DNA of 42,547 nucleotides from CAUZFZ01 sp963579025 (GTDB lineage Bacteria > Planctomycetota > Planctomycetia > Planctomycetales > Planctomycetaceae): the NCBI GenBank assembly GCA_963579025.1, contig CAUZFZ010000089.1, positions 1 through 42,547 of the forward strand, written 5' to 3'. The translations under genes were made by a program, and so were the position numbers. A model generated the notes under the pieces. That model was not told the DNA's origin. It did not search any database and saw only the letters and a list, made by a program, of their open reading frames with translations. Below are positions 8,256 to 16,402 of this stretch, piece by piece. Each line of letters starts with the position of its first letter. The first letter of the stretch is position 1.

Positions 8256-9849
8256 GGCTCTCGACTCCCTCTACTGCCGACGCACGAAACGCGTCGTCGA
8301 GATCGACGTCGTAAAGAGCTTCGCGGCCCAGTTGTTCAGCCAGCTCGTTAACTTCGCGTTTCAGCTCGATCATCCTTAGTTCACGACCCACGGCGCAACT
8401 GTTGAATTCTTCCAGTTCCGCCACCTTGTTCTGCAGCCGCCCATGGATGGAGACAACACTGTTTCCGGTCTCTGTAATGCGACGATTTGCGTCCAGCAGG
8501 CTGATCTGCTCGCGATTCACCTCGTCCAGAACACGGTTGTATTGAGCTGCGATCTGGCCAACTTCTGTCTCGGAAGCAATTGTCGTCGGTTGGCTGAAAT
8601 TACCTGACTGTCGCTGCGTTTCCATTTCGGTCATCAGGTCAAGGAGCTCGTAGCTGGACCCGTGCTCGCTCACATTCAATCCCACGCGCTCTTCTTCGGC
8701 GGTCACTCTCAACGGCACGAACCGGTTGATCAACCAGAAAGATCCGAATCCGGCTGTGAGTGACCAGCCGGCGATCGACCCGACACCAATCAGCTGCACG
8801 AGGAATTGATCCCAGCGTGTCAAATGCGGGCCGAATTCAGACGACGCCCCAAACAGTGCCACGGCCAGCACGCCCCATATTCCGGCGAAACCGTGGACCG
8901 GGACGGCGCAGACAACGTCGTCAAGTCGCAGCCGTTCCAGCAATTTCGTACCGGCAGCCGCAATCCAGCCACCGATCATTCCGATCAGCATCGCCTCCGC
9001 TGGTCCAATCACATGGCAACACGCCGTGACCGAAACCAGTCCTGCGAGGATGCCGTTCTGCACGGAATAGATGTCAGCCCGACGCGTCAGCAGCCAGACG
9101 ATCGCCAGTGTTCCGGCGCCACCCGCCGCCGCTCCCAGTCCGGTGTTGATCATGATCTGCGGAACCTGATCAGTCATCGCCAGCGTGCTGCCGCCGTTGA
9201 AGCCAAACCAGCCCACCCACAGGATCAGAACGCCCAGTGCCGACATCGGCAGATTGTGTCCGTGAAACAACTTCGAATCGCCATCGAATCGTCCTCGACG
9301 TGGCCCGACGATCACGATGGCCGCCAGTGCCACCGAGCCCCCAACCACATGGACGACGCTGGAACCAGCAAAGTCGATATAGCCCAGTCGCTCGAGCCAG
9401 CCAGACGCCTGGCCCGACATCAGTCCGCCCCAGGCCCAGTGCCCGCTCACGGGGTAGATCAGACCCGAAACGACAAGTGCGACGAGCACATAGCCCACGA
9501 ACCTCATACGCTCGGCGACAGCGCCAGACACGATCGTTGTTGCCGTTCCGCAGAAGACAACCTGAAACAGGAAGAATGCAGAGTTGGAAGCCGACGCTGA
9601 TTCGAAACAGAACTCCGTTGTCCCGAACAGACCCGCGGTGCTGGCTCCGAACATGATGCCGAAACCGATCAGCCAGAACACGCATGCTGACACGCAGATG
9701 TCGACCAGGTTCTTGATCGCGACGTTGATGCTGTTCTTTGACCGCACCAGTCCCGACTCAAGACAACAGAATCCTGCCTGCATAAAGAAGACGGCTGCGG
9801 TGCAACCCAGTACCCACAGCGTGTCTATCATCAGAGGGTTTTCCCGCAT
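8248..9849 (-). CDS. amt: Ammonium transporter/sensor Amt with signalling tail
   Basis: This 533-residue Amt/MEP/Rh-family protein has about eleven membrane helices over residues 7-380. It carries the family signature DFAGSSVVHVVGG (159-171), the twin pore histidines His167 and His319 (PVHGFAGIWG) and the N-terminal MQAGFCCLESGLVRSKNS. The usual Amt ends soon after the last helix. Here about 140 further residues follow: a HAMP-like stretch (TEVGQIAAQYNRVLDEVN, about 427-445), a coiled coil, and a closing FNSCAVGRELRMIELKREV that in other proteins joins sensor modules to histidine kinases. No kinase domain is attached, but the next gene overlaps by 8 nt and encodes one. No GlnK gene is adjacent. 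The ATG at 9849 is preceded by CAGGAGA. Role: ammonium uptake, sensing, or both. Confidence 0.95.
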   Translation of the reverse strand: MRENPLMIDTLWVLGCTAAVFFMQAGFCCLESGLVRSKNSINVAIKNLVDICVSACVFWLIGFGIMFGASTAGLFGTTEFCFESASASNSAFFLFQVVFCGTATTIVSGAVAERMRFVGYVLVALVVSGLIYPVSGHWAWGGLMSGQASGWLERLGYIDFAGSSVVHVVGGSVALAAIVIVGPRRGRFDGDSKLFHGHNLPMSALGVLILWVGWFGFNGGSTLAMTDQVPQIMINTGLGAAAGGAGTLAIVWLLTRRADIYSVQNGILAGLVSVTACCHVIGPAEAMLIGMIGGWIAAAGTKLLERLRLDDVVCAVPVHGFAGIWGVLAVALFGASSEFGPHLTRWDQFLVQLIGVGSIAGWSLTAGFGSFWLINRFVPLRVTAEEERVGLNVSEHGSSYELLDLMTEMETQRQSGNFSQPTTIASETEVGQIAAQYNRVLDEVNREQISLLDANRRITETGNSVVSIHGRLQNKVAELEEFNSCAVGRELRMIELKREVNELAEQLGREALYDVDLDDAFRASAVEGVESHV

Positions 9850-10287
9850 GACTCAGGTCTCCTGTTTGTTCAGGCCACGCTCGCGGTCAGCGTAGCATTC
9901 GCCGCCAGCCCAGCTCGTAAGTCACGTGTTCTGTTCGTTTTGACAGGCAGTATTCGTGTGATGCCTTCACCCAGGTGTTGACTGCGTGTCCAGAGACGAA
10001 CAGTCTGATCCTGCCGGTCTGGCCCAGCGTCATGCGACGGGATGCGTCTCACCTGGACCACGGCAAAGGCTGCCGGTCGGGCAGCCGTGGTGATGCACGC
10101 AAAGACTGCCACATGGCGCGGCGAGTGCGTCGACATCTATCCGCAAAGTGATGCGGATGTCCGCATGAACAGCGGCAACGGCTGCACCAGATGTATCAAA
10201 CGCCTCCAGTGCTGCGCGGAGTGTGAGCGCATTCATCCACGGTTCGCGGGACATCGCGACAAGGCGGCAGCGCGAGCGCGGGCTGTT
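9850..10287. other. Upstream region of the amt operon
   Basis: This 438-bp gap between the FixJ-type regulator and amt should carry the operon promoter. I see no convincing sigma-54 (TGGCAC-N5-TTGC) or sigma-70 pair on the minus strand and no conserved gene. Short open frames here (for example 10030-10254 minus) lack a ribosome-binding site and recognisable motifs. Confidence 0.4.
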
Positions 10288-10935
10288 TTACGACGAGGCG
10301 GAAGATGCCAGAGGGCTGGGCAGTCGCTGGCAGTCGTTGGCGAACATGACGTCCTGCACGAGTCGGGCCACGGACTCGACCTGCATTCTTGCCAGAACTG
10401 TCCGACGACGGGCTTCCACAGTCCGCAGCGAAAGGTCCAGACGCGTGGCAATCGTCTTGTTGGCCTGGCCATCCACAATGAGACGCATCACACATCGTTC
10501 CTCGTCTGTCAGCCGGTCGATCCGGTCTTTAATTTCACGGCGTGCATCGCTGATGAGCCGCGATTCCGCGTCAAGCTGCACTGCCGTCCGGACCGCTTTC
10601 CACAGGTCGTTGTTGCGGCAGGGCTTTTCCAGCACTGTGACAGCTCCCCGCAGCATCAGTTCCACCGTGACGGGCACCTCCGCATACCCCGAGACCACGA
10701 CTACCGGTATCGTCCTGCCGCGGTCGGCCATGGCGTCCAGCAGTTCCACACCGCTCATACCGGGCATCCGCAGGTCGGTAATCAGGCATCCCGGTTCGCC
10801 CTGGTAGGCATTCAGAAATTCTTCGGCCGACGCAAATGCACGGGTTGGCAGGCCCAACGTCGCGACCAGCGCCCTGGCCGATTCTCTGGAACTTCGGTCG
10901 TCGTCGACGATAAACACGATCGGATTAGTGCTCAT
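10288..10935 (-). CDS. FixJ/NarL-type two-component response regulator
   Basis: This 215-residue protein has a receiver at about 5-120 (Asp-Asp-Asp at 11-13, phospho-acceptor Asp54 in LITDLRMPGMSG, Lys in VLEKPC). A C-terminal LuxR-type helix-turn-helix lies at about 140-200, with LTDEERCVMRLIVDGQANKTIA and LSLRTVEARR; the length matches FixJ/TtrR-like regulators. AAGGGCC precedes the ATG. It lies on the same strand 438 bp upstream of the amt operon and may control that operon or pair with its kinases. No cognate kinase gene is directly adjacent, so partnership is inference. A palindrome about 200 bp upstream (11138-11160) could be an operator. Confidence 0.92.
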   Translation of the reverse strand: MSTNPIVFIVDDDRSSRESARALVATLGLPTRAFASAEEFLNAYQGEPGCLITDLRMPGMSGVELLDAMADRGRTIPVVVVSGYAEVPVTVELMLRGAVTVLEKPCRNNDLWKAVRTAVQLDAESRLISDARREIKDRIDRLTDEERCVMRLIVDGQANKTIATRLDLSLRTVEARRRTVLARMQVESVARLVQDVMFANDCQRLPSPLASSASS

Positions 10936-11071
10936 GACTGGCCCTTATAGTCGAGCGCGAATGTGAGGCGGACGGCCACCCCAGGTCATCGTTGTTCCAT
11001 TCAGTCAATGACTCGCGGTCATGCTGGTCGATCCGGGCACACGTGGGGAGGTGGATTACCGCAATGAGTTT

Positions 11072-11092
11072 GTCGAGATTCGAACCCGTGAC
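11072..11092 (-). other. tRNA T-arm-like fragment
   Basis: The minus strand reads CACGGGTTCGAATCTCGA, with the invariant GTTCGAATC of a tRNA T loop and four of five stem pairs possible. No matching acceptor, D or anticodon arm can be placed around it. It is either a remnant of a tRNA 3' end or chance. Confidence 0.2.
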
Positions 11093-11137
11093 AATACATG
11101 TTTTCAGGTGTGATCGCTCATCAGATAGTGTAAGTTA

Positions 11138-11160
11138 TAGATCTATACGTAATAGATCTA
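11138..11160. repeat. Perfect 9-bp palindrome in AT-rich island
   Basis: TAGATCTAT and ATAGATCTA are exact inverted repeats around a 5-nt centre (ACGTA). They sit in an AT-rich patch, unlike the GC-rich surroundings, in the 483-bp gap between purD and the FixJ-type regulator. The layout suits a dimeric regulator's operator or an AT-rich promoter. The rest of the gap (10936-11418) shows only the T-arm-like fragment at 11072 and nothing else I can name. Confidence 0.5.
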
Positions 11161-11418
11161 CTTATTTTATTCACATTTCACTGCTGCGTTTGTGACGGCA
11201 CAAATGTCGTGATCAACGGGCAGGTCGGTTTGAGCGAAACGCGTTTCGGCGCGAATCAGCGTTCTGCCTGGACTCGATGCCGGGCCATGTGACCCGGTTC
11301 TCGCAGTCCGAATCAGGACGCACGAAACGATCGCGGCCAGTAGCGCATAAGACACAAAGCCGCACGGTTCGGGAGGGTGCGCCGGATGCCGCGGAGCAAC
11401 CGAACTGCCGTTGAACCG

Positions 11419-12705
11419 CTACTCCGCCGACACACCCTGTGACTTGTCGGAAATGTCTGTTCGGCACCAGGCTCCGTCCCACTTGATGCAGTCGACGGCA
11501 GCGTAGGCGCAGCGTTTCGCGTCGGAGATGTCGTCTCCCAGCGCTGTCACCCCCAGCACGCGGCCTCCGTTGCTCACGACCTGCTCATTGTGAATTTGCG
11601 TGCCCGCATGGAAGACTTTGACGTCTGCGTGAGTGTCGGCTTCGTCCAAACCAGTGATGAAACGGCCTTTCTCATACGAGCCAGGATAACCGTCGGACGC
11701 CATCACGACGCAGATTGCCGGACGCGGGTCCCACTCGAGTGGTTCGATCTCTTCGAGACGACCCTCGCTGGCAGCCAGCAGGATCTCGGCGAGGTCGGAC
11801 TTCAGACGCACCAGCACTGGCTGCGCCTCCGGGTCACCGAATCGCACGTTGTATTCAAGTACCTTGGGCCCCTTGTCGGTCAGCATCACACCGGCATACA
11901 GGATTCCGCGGAACGATGTGTCGTCCGAGTTCATCGCATGCACGGTCGGAAGCAGAACGGTCTGGACAATCTCGTCCATCAGTTCGTCCGTGACGATCGG
12001 AGCAGGGGAGTAAGCTCCCATGCCGCCGGTGTTCGGTCCCAGGTCGCCATCGTAGGCCCGTTTGTGGTCCTGCGAAGTTTCCAGCGGAATGATGGTTGAT
12101 CCGTCCACGATGGCCAGAATGCTGGTTTCCTGACCGACGAGGCATTCTTCAATGAGCAGATCGTTGCCCGCAACTCCGAATGCTCGATCACGCAGAATCA
12201 GATTAATGGCGTCGATCGCTTCGGCGTGATTACTGCAAACGATGGCGCCCTTACCTGCGGCCAGACCATCGGCCTTCACGACCCAGGCTTCCGCCTCTTG
12301 AGCCTGCAGCCACCCAATGGCCTCTTCGGCCCGGTCGAATACCTGATAATCAGCAGTCGGCACGTTTGCCCTGCGCATGACCTTCTTCGCGAAAATCTTG
12401 CTGCCTTCCAGTTGGGCTGCCGCCTTATTCGGCCCGAACGCGCGTAGCCCCGCGTTGCGAAATTCATCCACGATGCCGGCACACAATGGCACTTCAGGAC
12501 CGACAACGGTCAGATCAATCTGCTCGTGCTGAGCGAACTTCAAGAGGCCGCGGATGTCGGAATCCGAGACATCAACGTTCTTCCCATCCGCAGCCGTGCC
12601 GGCGTTTCCGGGAGCACAGAAAACGGTCTCGACCTGGGGCGACTGGCTGAGCTTCCAGACCAGAGCGTGTTCACGTCCACCCTGACCGACGACAAGTATC
12701 TTCAT
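11419..12705 (-). CDS. purD: Phosphoribosylamine-glycine ligase
   Basis: PurD (GAR synthetase) joins glycine to 5-phosphoribosylamine with ATP in the second step of purine synthesis. The 428-residue protein shows the family's N-terminal MKILVVGQGGREHALVW, GPEVPLCAG, the ATP-grasp region beginning at AFGPNKAAAQLEGSK, DHKRAYDGDLGPNTGGMG, and the metal-binding EYNVRFGDPEAQ. Length is normal for the family. I placed the start at 12705 because the protein then begins directly at the conserved first strand; the open extension to 12801 adds an unconserved leader. It is on the minus strand, 109 nt beyond the end of a methyltransferase gene. No other pur gene is adjacent. Confidence 0.97.
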   Translation of the reverse strand: MKILVVGQGGREHALVWKLSQSPQVETVFCAPGNAGTAADGKNVDVSDSDIRGLLKFAQHEQIDLTVVGPEVPLCAGIVDEFRNAGLRAFGPNKAAAQLEGSKIFAKKVMRRANVPTADYQVFDRAEEAIGWLQAQEAEAWVVKADGLAAGKGAIVCSNHAEAIDAINLILRDRAFGVAGNDLLIEECLVGQETSILAIVDGSTIIPLETSQDHKRAYDGDLGPNTGGMGAYSPAPIVTDELMDEIVQTVLLPTVHAMNSDDTSFRGILYAGVMLTDKGPKVLEYNVRFGDPEAQPVLVRLKSDLAEILLAASEGRLEEIEPLEWDPRPAICVVMASDGYPGSYEKGRFITGLDEADTHADVKVFHAGTQIHNEQVVSNGGRVLGVTALGDDISDAKRCAYAAVDCIKWDGAWCRTDISDKSQGVSAE

Positions 12706-12813
12706 GGCAGCACTAACCGTTGTGAGATTCGACAAAGCGAGCCCGGCAATCCGGAGCAAGGGCAGGGCAGTATAGTTCAGCCCCGCGAACGTCTGTAGCA
12801 AGTCCGCGAACCA

Positions 12814-14007
12814 CTACGATCCGCTGTTCTCTGCGGCCGTTTCAGATTGCAGCAACCGCTCAAGTGAGCAGGTTTCCAGACCGGCAGCGGCCATGAGGGC
12901 GGCGATGCTCTCGCTCAGACTGTTCGGCGTGGCCTCGTCGCAATTCCGCCGCACTGCGCGAATCAGCAGATTCCGCGGTGTATGCTCGAGATCGATGAAC
13001 TCCAGAACCTGTGTGCGATAACCGTGCTCCTCAAGAATCGCCGCACGCAGGCCGTCGGTGAGAGTCTCCGCCAGTCGCTCGTGCAGGATGCCGTGTTTCT
13101 GAACGGGGGCCAGAAAACTGCGATCCATCTGTGAGGCCAGTTCGTGATGGCAGCAGGGGACACTCAGGATGACCTGCGACTGCCAACTGACGGAGCGTGC
13201 CAGAGCAACGTCCGTCGCGGTGTCGCAGGCATGCAGGGAAACCGTCAGGTGGACGGATTCCGATGGTTCCCAGGTCGACATATCCCCGGCCACAAATCGC
13301 AGACCCTGGCAATTCAATCGGTCAGCAATTCCGTTGCAGTGCTCAACCACGTCGGCCTTCAGATCCAGTCCAGTGATCTCAACCGTGCGTCCATGAACTG
13401 CCGTCAGCAAGTGGTGCAGAGCGAACGTCAGATAGCTCTTTCCGCAACCGAAATCGACCACGCGAATCGGTCCGTCGTCTGGAAGTGACGCGTACACATC
13501 GGACACGAATTCCAGAAACCGATTGACCTGCCGAAACTTGTCGTATCGCGCGGCCCGGACACGACCATCAGCTGACATCACGCCGACTTCGATCAGAAAC
13601 GGGCACGGGATCCCGTCAGGAATCAGGTACTGTTTTTCCCGGTTGTGCGAGACATCGGCCATCTGCTTCGTCGGACTGCGCCGCGTCACTCGTACTTCGT
13701 CGCCCTTTGTTTTCGCGATGACATCGGCCTCGGCGGTAAACAGGTGACCGTTTCTAAACCGCTCGCCAAACAGTTGCGTGACGGACTCGATCGCCTCATC
13801 CGGCAGCAGATTCTCGTGCGTTTCACGTCGCGTTTCGTGACGAGTCAATTGAATCCGTCGGCCGGCTTTGACGTCGACCGGTCGCGCGGTGACTCGTTCG
13901 ATCAATTCGGGTCCGTGACGGCCATCGCGCCACGGGCGGCTCAGAACGATCTGAATAAACGAGTCGTCCCGCAGAGATTCGGCGAACGCGGTGGTGAATT
14001 CGTTCAT
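12814..14007 (-). CDS. SAM-dependent methyltransferase (Methyltransf_32-like)
   Basis: This 397-residue protein has a class I methyltransferase core in its second half. The SAM-binding VVDFGCGKSYLTFAL is followed by an acidic loop (ITGLDLKADVVEHC), then SLHACDTATDVAL and SVPCCHHEL. The SLHAC...CCHHEL pair is typical of the Methyltransf_32 family (PF13679, which includes GSTCD/METTL25-like proteins), whose substrates are largely unknown. The N-terminal about 150 residues probably recognise substrate. The ATG at 14007 is taken as start; an in-frame GTG at 14028 is also possible. The gene overlaps the zinc-ribbon gene upstream by 4 nt, suggesting one transcript. RNA or protein could be the substrate. 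Confidence 0.85.
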   Translation of the reverse strand: MNEFTTAFAESLRDDSFIQIVLSRPWRDGRHGPELIERVTARPVDVKAGRRIQLTRHETRRETHENLLPDEAIESVTQLFGERFRNGHLFTAEADVIAKTKGDEVRVTRRSPTKQMADVSHNREKQYLIPDGIPCPFLIEVGVMSADGRVRAARYDKFRQVNRFLEFVSDVYASLPDDGPIRVVDFGCGKSYLTFALHHLLTAVHGRTVEITGLDLKADVVEHCNGIADRLNCQGLRFVAGDMSTWEPSESVHLTVSLHACDTATDVALARSVSWQSQVILSVPCCHHELASQMDRSFLAPVQKHGILHERLAETLTDGLRAAILEEHGYRTQVLEFIDLEHTPRNLLIRAVRRNCDEATPNSLSESIAALMAAAGLETCSLERLLQSETAAENSGS

Positions 14008-14630
14008 GCCCAGCCCGCAACCACACACCAGGCATCGGAAGCGAGCAGGTCCCGCATCCGCTGTCCGAATGCGTCGCCAGCCAGTGGCGCGAGTGTCAGT
14101 GCTGTTCCCGACATGCGTCGCAGGACCCAGCGGTTGCCTTTGCGGTCAACGGACCGCAGGTCGCGCAGCGCAACAAAGAAGGCTCCCGGCATCTGACCCA
14201 GTAATTCCGGCAGCCGCTGCAATTCGTCGCCCGTCAGTCGCACAGGTTCATTCTCCTCGACCTGTTTCTCGCGCAACTGCTTCGACCGCACGAACGGCAG
14301 GACGAATACGAGCGGCGACCAGAGTAGAGCGGCAACAGTCCAAAGTGGAGAACCGCCGGATTCCTCGACCAGTCGCGTAGCCACAACCGTCTGGTACGGC
14401 AGAAAGAACAGACCGTTACTGGTCTCGTAAAGGACGCCGTCATTGGGCAGTCGGCGGCGCCGAACTCTCACGTGTCCAATACGTCCAACCACCTGACCAA
14501 TCGCGGATCGGGCTCGTTGAGTGACTTCGTCGGAGTCCGGAGTGTCGACCAGCATGTCCATGCACTCCGGGCACCGGCCATCCCGGGACCAGACCCATTG
14601 CGAACATTCCTGGCACAGGCGAGAGGACAT
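14004..14630 (-). CDS. Membrane-anchored zinc-ribbon protein
   Basis: This 208-residue protein starts with a compact zinc ribbon (CQEC at about 6-9 and CPEC at about 20-23). A basic region follows, and then a hydrophobic helix (about 90-112, including LWSPLVFVLPFV). The C-terminal half is soluble and of no family I recognise. I chose the ATG at 14630 because the ribbon then sits at the N terminus; the longer open frame to 14954 runs across a small gene on the other strand. It overlaps the downstream methyltransferase by 4 nt and is divergent from the 59-residue gene, with 96 bp between the starts. Function unknown; the ribbon may bind protein or nucleic acid near the membrane. Confidence 0.7.
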   Translation of the reverse strand: MSSRLCQECSQWVWSRDGRCPECMDMLVDTPDSDEVTQRARSAIGQVVGRIGHVRVRRRRLPNDGVLYETSNGLFFLPYQTVVATRLVEESGGSPLWTVAALLWSPLVFVLPFVRSKQLREKQVEENEPVRLTGDELQRLPELLGQMPGAFFVALRDLRSVDRKGNRWVLRRMSGTALTLAPLAGDAFGQRMRDLLASDAWCVVAGWA

Positions 14631-14726
14631 ATCTGAGTTCGAAGGGATTATGAGATGTGTGCTAAGCTTCGGGATCAAGTCTACTCCCGGTCGGGAAACT
14701 CGCACAACAACTGGAAACGTTAACCG

Positions 14727-14906
14727 ATGGCCTTGAACAAGAAGCACAAAAAACAGCTTGACGTCATTCGCAAAAAAATTCCGATTCTTCGCCAGCAACT
14801 GGCAGGGGAAAAAGAGCAGATGGACGATCCAGCCAACGTGAAACGCCTTGAAGACGAGATCGCGAAACTCGAAGAGCAGGCGCGGACGATTCGGGCGGAC
14901 AGTTAG
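14727..14906 (+). CDS. Small charged coiled-coil protein, 59 residues
   Basis: A complete short gene runs from an ATG to TAG and encodes MALNKKHKKQLDVIRKKIPI and onward: a Lys-rich start and a long amphipathic helix ending with LEDEIAKLEEQARTI. Heptad spacing of Leu/Ile suggests a coiled coil over most of its length. The codon use is coding-like (third positions rich in G and C, no rare run). A GGAAA lies about 14 nt upstream. It is divergent from the zinc-ribbon gene. The composition and the clean frame argue for a real gene; I believe similar small proteins occur in other planctomycetes, but that needs a search. Function unknown. Confidence 0.65.
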   Translation: MALNKKHKKQLDVIRKKIPILRQQLAGEKEQMDDPANVKRLEDEIAKLEEQARTIRADS

Positions 14907-14949
14907 GTTTTTCAGTCGTAAGGCATGCGAGCCGTGCGTGCTTTCGAAT

Positions 14950-15015
14950 CTCACGCAGAGGCGCGAAGACGCAAAGGTCGGAATTGAACTTTGCGTCTTC
15001 GCGACTTTGCGTGAG
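14950..15015. repeat. Long inverted repeat (27-nt arms)
   Basis: Arms at 14950-14976 and 14989-15015 are inverted copies with two mismatches, and the inner 15 nt of each arm (CGCGAAGACGCAAAG and complement) are perfect. The loop is 12 nt. It lies between the 59-residue gene and the Kelch gene. The sequence resembles dispersed CGCAAAGACGCGAAG repeats. It could end transcription of the small gene. Confidence 0.75.
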
Positions 15016-15073
15016 TCTCTGTTTGATTCCGGCTAAGCCAGCAGGCACATCGGTTCGCCAGGAGGAAACACAC

Positions 15074-16150
15074 ATGCGACATGACGACAATCGCTCGTTC
15101 CGATACGTGGCTATCTTCGCAACCGGACTGATGGCGCTGTTCGCCGATACGGCATCGGATGCCCGGGCCGAATCGGACTACGAGTGGGTCAACGTGACCA
15201 TGACCGCTGCGTTTGCTCCCCGGGACGGAGCGGGTGCCCTGTCGTTCCGTGGGAGGATGTGGCTGCTCGGCGGATGGAATCCAGCGAAGTCGCAACGTGA
15301 ATTCTTTCCGCGCATCTGCAACAACGAAGTGTGGAGTTCCCGGGAGGGACGTGACTGGACACTGATCAAGCCGAACACCTTCAAGGACGGCAAGTTCGAC
15401 ACAAAGAGCGATTGGGAAGGACGGCACACGGCCGGTTATGCCGTGTTCCGAGACCGCATGTGGATTATTGGTGGCGACTGCAACCAGGGGCATTACCAGA
15501 ACGATGTCTGGAATTCGCAGGACGGTCGGACATGGACTCAGCTGAATCCGGATGAATCAGTGCCCTGGGCGCCGCGGGTATTGCATTACACCGTTGTGCA
15601 CGATGACCGCATCTGGGTGATCGGCGGACAGACCATGCCCGGGTTCGCAAAATCCGATGAGACATTCTATCGCGACGTCTGGACGACGCAGGACGGTATC
15701 GAGTGGGCGCAGGTCAAGCCGGCCGAACCCTGCTGGTCACCACGCGGCATGATCGGCGGCAGTGCCGTCATGAAAGGTCGCATCTGGGTTCTCGGCGGAG
15801 GCACGTACGACACGCCGACAACGAAGTCACGCCTGTTTCACAATGACGTGTGGAGCTCGGCGGACGGCGTGAACTGGACACAGCACACCAAAGCCGCTCC
15901 GTGGCATCCACGGCAGTACCACGACGTGGCCGTCTGGGACGATCGCCTATGGGTGCTGGAGGGCTACCACCGCGACGGCGGCAATCGCAAAGACGTGTGG
16001 CACTCGGCGGACGGTGTCCATTGGCAGGAAGTCGCGAACACTCCCTGGAAAGCACGGCACGCCGCGAGTGTCTTCGTTCACAATGACGCGCTGTGGATGG
16101 TCGCCGGAAACAACATGCAGCCCGACGCGTGGAAACTGGTCCGCAAGTGA
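15074..16150 (+). CDS. Secreted Kelch-like beta-propeller protein
   Basis: This 358-residue protein starts with a signal peptide (about 1-32, YVAIFATGLMALFADTASDA, cleavage near ARA-ES). About five or six Kelch-like blades follow, each with a repeated pattern such as RMWLLGGWN, RMWIIGGDC, RIWVIGGQT and RIWVLGGGT, alternating with NDVWSSADG-type turns. Kelch propellers bind proteins or sugars; a few are oxidases, but no copper-site residues are evident here. The ATG at 15074 is chosen for its strong AGGAGG and because it places the signal peptide at the N terminus. The gene stands alone on the plus strand, convergent with the PhoD gene. Ligand unknown. Confidence 0.85.
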   Translation: MRHDDNRSFRYVAIFATGLMALFADTASDARAESDYEWVNVTMTAAFAPRDGAGALSFRGRMWLLGGWNPAKSQREFFPRICNNEVWSSREGRDWTLIKPNTFKDGKFDTKSDWEGRHTAGYAVFRDRMWIIGGDCNQGHYQNDVWNSQDGRTWTQLNPDESVPWAPRVLHYTVVHDDRIWVIGGQTMPGFAKSDETFYRDVWTTQDGIEWAQVKPAEPCWSPRGMIGGSAVMKGRIWVLGGGTYDTPTTKSRLFHNDVWSSADGVNWTQHTKAAPWHPRQYHDVAVWDDRLWVLEGYHRDGGNRKDVWHSADGVHWQEVANTPWKARHAASVFVHNDALWMVAGNNMQPDAWKLVRK

Positions 16151-16171
16151 GCAACATTCCGGACAGCATAC

Positions 16172-16402
16172 TCACGCAGGAAAGGGGCCCAAACAAGTTC
16201 GCTCCAGTGCCTGGATTCCTGTCATTTCGTCGCAGCAGACCGTGCGTGTGCCGTCCTGTTGGAATCGTGCGGTCGCCTGCAGGTACGTCTGGCAGACCTC
16301 TTCCACCTTCCTCTGAAATTCCTCGGGGTCTTTCTCTTTAGCGCTAATCCACATCATTCGGCGGTGTGGCTGAAGCTGTGCGTCGCGCAAATACCGGTCA
16401 AC
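16172..16402 (-). pseudogene. IS630-family transposase remnant
   Basis: The minus strand encodes about 75 residues that match the middle of IS630-type DDE transposases: a YLRDAQLQPHR segment, then KDPEEFQRKVEEVCQTYLQA, and CDEMTGIQALER, which contains the first catalytic Asp (DE-TGIQALER). After QALER the similarity stops and a TGA follows within about 10 residues. The helix-turn-helix front and the DDE tail are both missing. The fragment abuts, and by a few bases overlaps, the stop of the PhoD gene at 16398, so the insertion landed at that gene's 3' edge. It fills most of the 247-bp gap between the Kelch and PhoD genes. Confidence 0.75.

Noticed and set aside
10030..10254. 74-residue open frame upstream of amt
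   Set aside because: No ribosome-binding site, Cys/His-rich unstructured composition, no recognisable family.
10042..10950. 302-residue plus-strand open frame
   Set aside because: It is the antisense of the FixJ-type regulator, whose receiver and helix-turn-helix motifs are complete on the minus strand.
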